A program made the position numbers and the translations under genes. 64,000 nt of DNA from Pseudomonas sp. NC02 (lineage in GTDB: Bacteria; Pseudomonadota; Gammaproteobacteria; Pseudomonadales; Pseudomonadaceae), in NCBI RefSeq assembly GCF_002874965.1, contig NZ_CP025624.1:3968001-4032000 (forward strand), read 5' to 3'. The stretch's first letter is position 1; each line of letters opens with the position of its first letter. Below, piece by piece: positions 62,191 to 64,000 of the stretch. The notes under the pieces were generated by a model that had not been told where the DNA came from, did no database searches, and saw only the letters and a program-made list of their open reading frames with translations.

Positions 62191-62964
62191 TCAATTCATC
62201 CAGTTGCCGCCGTCGACGTTGTAGGTCTGGGCAACCACGTAGTCGGCCTCTTTGGACGCGAGGAAAACCGCCATTCCGGTCAAATCCTCGGCAGTCCCCA
62301 TCCGCCCAAACGGTACCTCTGCTCCTACGCGCTTTTTCTTCTCGCCCAGCGGCAGCCCTTCGTGCTTGGCAAACATCGCGTCCACCCCGTCCCAATGCTC
62401 GCCGTCCACCACTCCCGGCGCGATGGCGTTCACGTTGATGCCCTGCTTGATCAGATTCAGCCCCGCCGATTGCGTGAGGCTGATCACCGCCGCCTTGGTC
62501 GCGCAGTACACCGCCACCAGAGGCTCACCCCGGCGCCCGGCCTGGCTGGCCATGTTGATGATCTTGCCGCCATGCCCCTGCTTGATCATCTGCCGGGCCG
62601 CCGCCTGCAAGGTGAACAACGTACCGGCGACGTTGATCGAGAACAACCGGTCGAAGCTCTCGCGGGTGATGTCGGTGATGGGCGCCAGGTCGAACAAGGC
62701 GGCGTTGTTGATCAGGATGTCGAGCTTGCCGGCCTGCGCCACCACGGCGGCAATCGCGGCATCGATGGACGCCTGGTCGGTGACATCCATCGCCACCGCG
62801 TAGGCTTTCGGGCCCAGCTCCGTGGCGGTGGCCCGCGCCCGCTCCAGGTTGATGTCGGCGATGGCGACGGTCGCGCCTTCGTTGATGTAGGCCTGGGCAA
62901 ACGCCCGGCCAATGCCCCGCGCGCTGCCGGTGACCAGCGCACTTTTACCTTCCAGTCGTTTCAT
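62191..62964 (-). CDS. Short-chain polyol (sorbitol-type) dehydrogenase
   Basis: A 257-residue classical SDR: VTGSARGIGRAFAQAY, VAIADIN (Asp, NAD preference), INNAA, catalytic Ser in NMASQAGRRG and YCATK, and NVNAIAPGVVDGEHWDGVD, which resembles sorbitol/galactitol dehydrogenases of the SmoS type. Oxidises a hexitol to a ketose after import. It follows the polyol binding-protein gene by 22 bases. ATG 62964 is listed; a TTG one codon earlier has better spacing from AGGGA and may be the real start. Confidence 0.82.
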   Translation of the reverse strand: MKRLEGKSALVTGSARGIGRAFAQAYINEGATVAIADINLERARATATELGPKAYAVAMDVTDQASIDAAIAAVVAQAGKLDILINNAALFDLAPITDITRESFDRLFSINVAGTLFTLQAAARQMIKQGHGGKIINMASQAGRRGEPLVAVYCATKAAVISLTQSAGLNLIKQGINVNAIAPGVVDGEHWDGVDAMFAKHEGLPLGEKKKRVGAEVPFGRMGTAEDLTGMAVFLASKEADYVVAQTYNVDGGNWMN

Positions 62965-62986
62965 CAATGCAGTGTCCCTGAGGTGA

Positions 62987-64000
62987 TTATTTCGGGTAGC
63001 CGGCGCGTTTCATTTCACGCTCGGTGGTGGACTGCGCCTCGGCCAGTGCCTTGTCGACCGTCATGCCGCCGGTGAGCGCTGCCGAAAACAGCTTGCCCAC
63101 CGAGGTGCCGATGGCCTGGAACTCGGGGATCGTCACGTATTGGATGCCCACGTACGGCACGGGTTTGGCCGACGGGTGCGCGGGGTCGGCGTGTTGCATC
63201 ATCTGCAAGGTCACCTTGGCGAACGGCGCTGCGGCCAGGTACGCCGCGTTGTAGGTGGACTGGCGCGTGCCCGGCGGTACGTTGGTGATGCCGTCCTTAT
63301 CCGCTACCAGCTGGATGTATTCCTTGGAGGTGGCCCAGGTGATAAAGGCTCTGGCGGCGTCCTTGTGCTTGGAGGTGGCCGGGATCGCCAGGGACCAGGC
63401 GTACAGCCACGACGAACCCTTGTCGGTGACCTCGGTGGGTGCGGCGGCAAAACCCACGCTGTCGGCGACTTTGCTTTGGGTTTTGTCGGTGGTGAACGAG
63501 CCGGCAACGCTGGCGTCGACCCAGATCGCGCATTTGCCGCTGTTGAACAGCGCCAGGGTTTCGTTGAAACCGTTGCTGGAGACGCCCGGCGGGCCATAGT
63601 TTTTCAGGGTGTTGACGTAGAAGTTCGCCGCCGCCGTCCACTCGGGACTGGTCAGCTCGGGTTTCCATTGTTCGTCGAACCAGCGCGCACCAAAGGCGTT
63701 GGCCATGGTGCTCAGCAACGCGATGTTTTCACCCCAGCCGGCCTTGCCCCGCAGGCACATGCCGTATTGGTCCTTGGCGGGCTGGTTGAGCTTGGCGGCG
63801 AACTCGCCCAGCTGGGTCCAGGTCGGATGCTCGGGCATCGCCAGGCCGGCCTGCTTGAACAGGTCGGTGCGGTAATAAGTGACGGTGCTTTCGCCATAGA
63901 ACGGCAACGCGTAGAGGGTGTTGTTCACCGACAGGCCCTGGCGTACCGCGGGGAAGATGTCTTCCACGTCGTAGTCGGCGGGCAGCGGCGTGATCGGTTC
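62987..64000 (-). CDS. Polyol (mannitol/sorbitol-type) ABC substrate-binding protein, N-terminus outside window
   Basis: 337 C-terminal residues of a family 1 sugar-binding protein, close in wording to the P. fluorescens mannitol protein MtlE (ADYDVEDIFPAVRQGLS; LYALPFYGESTVTYYRTDLF; WGENIALLSTMANAFGARWFDEQW; VPPGTRQSTYNAAYLAAAPFAK). The signal peptide and start lie beyond 64000. It should precede permease genes that are not in the window. Linked by a short gap to the polyol dehydrogenase gene, suggesting hexitol uptake and oxidation as one unit. Confidence 0.85.
   Translation of the reverse strand, partial: EPITPLPADYDVEDIFPAVRQGLSVNNTLYALPFYGESTVTYYRTDLFKQAGLAMPEHPTWTQLGEFAAKLNQPAKDQYGMCLRGKAGWGENIALLSTMANAFGARWFDEQWKPELTSPEWTAAANFYVNTLKNYGPPGVSSNGFNETLALFNSGKCAIWVDASVAGSFTTDKTQSKVADSVGFAAAPTEVTDKGSSWLYAWSLAIPATSKHKDAARAFITWATSKEYIQLVADKDGITNVPPGTRQSTYNAAYLAAAPFAKVTLQMMQHADPAHPSAKPVPYVGIQYVTIPEFQAIGTSVGKLFSAALTGGMTVDKALAEAQSTTEREMKRAGYPK

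Overview
The window is a gene-dense, GC-rich stretch of a Pseudomonas fluorescens-group chromosome. The evidence is the codon usage, the many short 'GTGGGAGCGGGCTTGCTCGCGA'-type REP doublets (ten seen here), the OprD porin, and typical Pseudomonas small proteins and catabolic clusters. I see no phage, insertion sequence, CRISPR, rRNA or tRNA. Most genes lie on the minus strand.

Layout. 1-5984: the end of a glycine betaine transport gene (cut by the window edge), several small hypothetical proteins, a chemoreceptor, and a DksA-family factor with an incomplete zinc finger. 5985-22486: a complete myo-inositol regulon. It has an ABC importer (SBP, ATPase, permease), dehydrogenases (iolG, iolW-like), TIM-barrel isomerases and dehydratase (iolE, iolI, iolH-like), iolD, iolB, an iolC-DUF2090 fusion, iolA, and a divergent RpiR-type iolR. 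Two GGAA-N6-TTCC operators sit upstream of iolC and of the importer. 22629-30592: fadE, fabG, maoC, thiolase and fadD in one direction, a set that could run beta-oxidation through (R)-3-hydroxyacyl-CoA. 30855-41145: an alkane module, made of a FadL-family channel, four tandem PraA/PraB-like secreted proteins, AlkB, an alpha/beta hydrolase, and a divergent operon with a Baeyer-Villiger-type monooxygenase, an SDR and a ferritin-like di-iron protein.

41152-44021: RNase T2, a Gfo/Idh/MocA oxidoreductase, a Nudix hydrolase and a cytosolic solute-binding-fold protein. 43308-58492: an uncharacterised uptake-and-catabolism cluster. It has an oligopeptide-type ABC importer with a fused double ATPase, an OprD porin, an aspartoacylase-family deacylase, an ornithine-type aminotransferase, an aconitase paralogue, the signal-less SBP3 protein, a LysR regulator and a cytosolic serine hydrolase. 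58472-62028: the NAD salvage operon pncA-pncB-nadE with its NrtR repressor. pncA carries an in-frame amber codon at codon 17. 62191-64000: a polyol dehydrogenase and the truncated gene for a mannitol/sorbitol-type binding protein.

A thread that ties the regions together is a repeated A-rich motif, AAYAAYAA, at or just before the starts of most catabolic genes (inositol, fatty acid, alkane, porin and peptide importer). This is the known Hfq/Crc catabolite-repression target, so much of the window is probably silenced together when preferred carbon sources are present.
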